From Xiphophorus maculatus (Eukaryota > Chordata > Actinopteri > Cyprinodontiformes > Poeciliidae), in the NCBI RefSeq assembly GCF_002775205.1, contig NC_036461.1:20060015-20124014 (forward strand): a stretch of DNA of 64,000 bases, read 5' to 3'. Numbering within the stretch: the first letter of the stretch is position 1; each line of letters starts with the position of its first letter. This document shows positions 63,386-64,000 of this stretch, piece by piece. A program made the translations under genes and the position numbers. The notes below the pieces were generated by a model that saw only the letters and a program-made list of their open reading frames with translations, did not search any database and was not told the DNA's origin.

Positions 63386-63740
63386 ATTATCATACGCCGT
63401 TGCTTCCTCTCTAGCTCGGGCTGCAAAAGCGATACACGAACAACAAGCTGTTGAGCCCCGAGCTCTGTTTCCCGAGATGTGATTGGCTGCAGTGACAGCA
63501 GTAGTCACAATTAAGAGATCTAATTGGTGGAACATTTCTCCCATTTCCATAGGACGTACCGCATGTGCGACCCCTATTGGTGGATACGAATGCGGCGCCA
63601 CAAGGGAAATGACGACAACTGCTGGAGGACTGTCCAATCATAGGGGGGGTTAAATGAAAACGCAAAATAATACAGAATAGAAGAGCGCTAATTGGTCAAA
63701 TACTTTTCATTCCAGCACTTGCGGGTTATTATTGGCGGCG
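63386..63740 (-). promoter_or_regulatory. arid4a: arid4a promoter with CCAAT cluster and leader-exon donor
   Basis: A donor GTAAGT on the minus strand, after 63386, could end a noncoding first exon. Upstream, CCAAT boxes in minus orientation lie at 63482-63486, 63523-63527, 63576-63580, 63691-63695 and 63731-63735, with one in + orientation at 63634-63638. Clustered CCAAT boxes are NF-Y sites and fit a TATA-less housekeeping promoter. The transcription start is not determined. Confidence 0.55.
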
Positions 63741-64000
63741 CGGTCTTCCTTGTTTGTACCAACATCGTATGAAGCCCATCCCATCTACGTGCTAGAGATC
63801 TGCGCACTATACTTCATACTAAGATAATCGGTATTAGCTAGTTTTTCACAAGGCTTATGTCTGAACTTAGGTAGTTCACTTCATTAAAGACACACATGAG
63901 TCTATAGCGACACTCTCCAAACATATTTAGGAATTTCTTCAGACGACCTTTAAAGACCGTCTGAACCTGACGTCGCGTCAGTGACCCGCTGGATAGAGGC
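63741..64000. other. region upstream of arid4a promoter at window edge
   Basis: No gene is seen. Near the edge a CRE-like word TGACGTCGCGTCA lies at 63968-63980, which may belong to a promoter outside the window. Confidence 0.4.

Overview
The window is nuclear DNA from a ray-finned fish, most likely a percomorph teleost. The evidence is short GT-AG exons in long AT-rich introns, fish-type MITEs, tRNA-derived SINE copies, Rex1-like and L1-like LINE remnants, and proteins very close to vertebrate BAZ1A, CFL2, SNX6, PSMA3 and ARID4A. No bacterial, organellar or CRISPR features were seen, and no intact tRNA or rRNA gene.

Layout. (1) 1-2171: the end of baz1a on the + strand; only the last coding exon (bromodomain C-terminus) is in view, followed by a probable long 3' UTR. 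(2) 5940-14565: complete cfl2 (+, 4 coding exons, 166 aa). (3) 16221-18065: an intronless USP-family deubiquitinase-like gene (+, 614 aa) with Cys, His and Asp still in place. (4) 18066-20500: a repeat-rich gap with a 43-bp perfect inverted repeat, an L2-type tail and an L1-like scrap. (5) 20555-28746: complete snx6 (+, 14 coding exons, 406 aa). (6) 31253-37108: complete psma3 (+, 11 coding exons, 255 aa). (7) 37108-38300: a dead Rex1/CR1-like LINE between convergent genes. (8) 62422-39479: complete arid4a (-, 23 coding exons, 1370 aa), with a CCAAT-rich promoter around 63390-63740.

All four spliced models keep frame across every junction and end at the expected stop. One junction, arid4a intron 10, requires a GC-AG intron. 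The genes are housekeeping genes: chromatin remodelling (baz1a), actin turnover (cfl2), endosomal sorting (snx6), proteasome core (psma3) and RB/SIN3-linked chromatin regulation (arid4a). They form a conserved block, not an operon. In human, BAZ1A-CFL2-SNX6 lie together on 14q13 and PSMA3-ARID4A together further along 14q; here the two blocks touch.

The novel content is in the accessory DNA: the intronless USP gene with an echo of its own N-terminal region just after its stop, several nameable MITE families with visible target-site duplications, a 17-bp minisatellite inside one MITE, a repeat present in four arid4a introns, and (TG)n tracts placed against splice acceptors in psma3 and arid4a.
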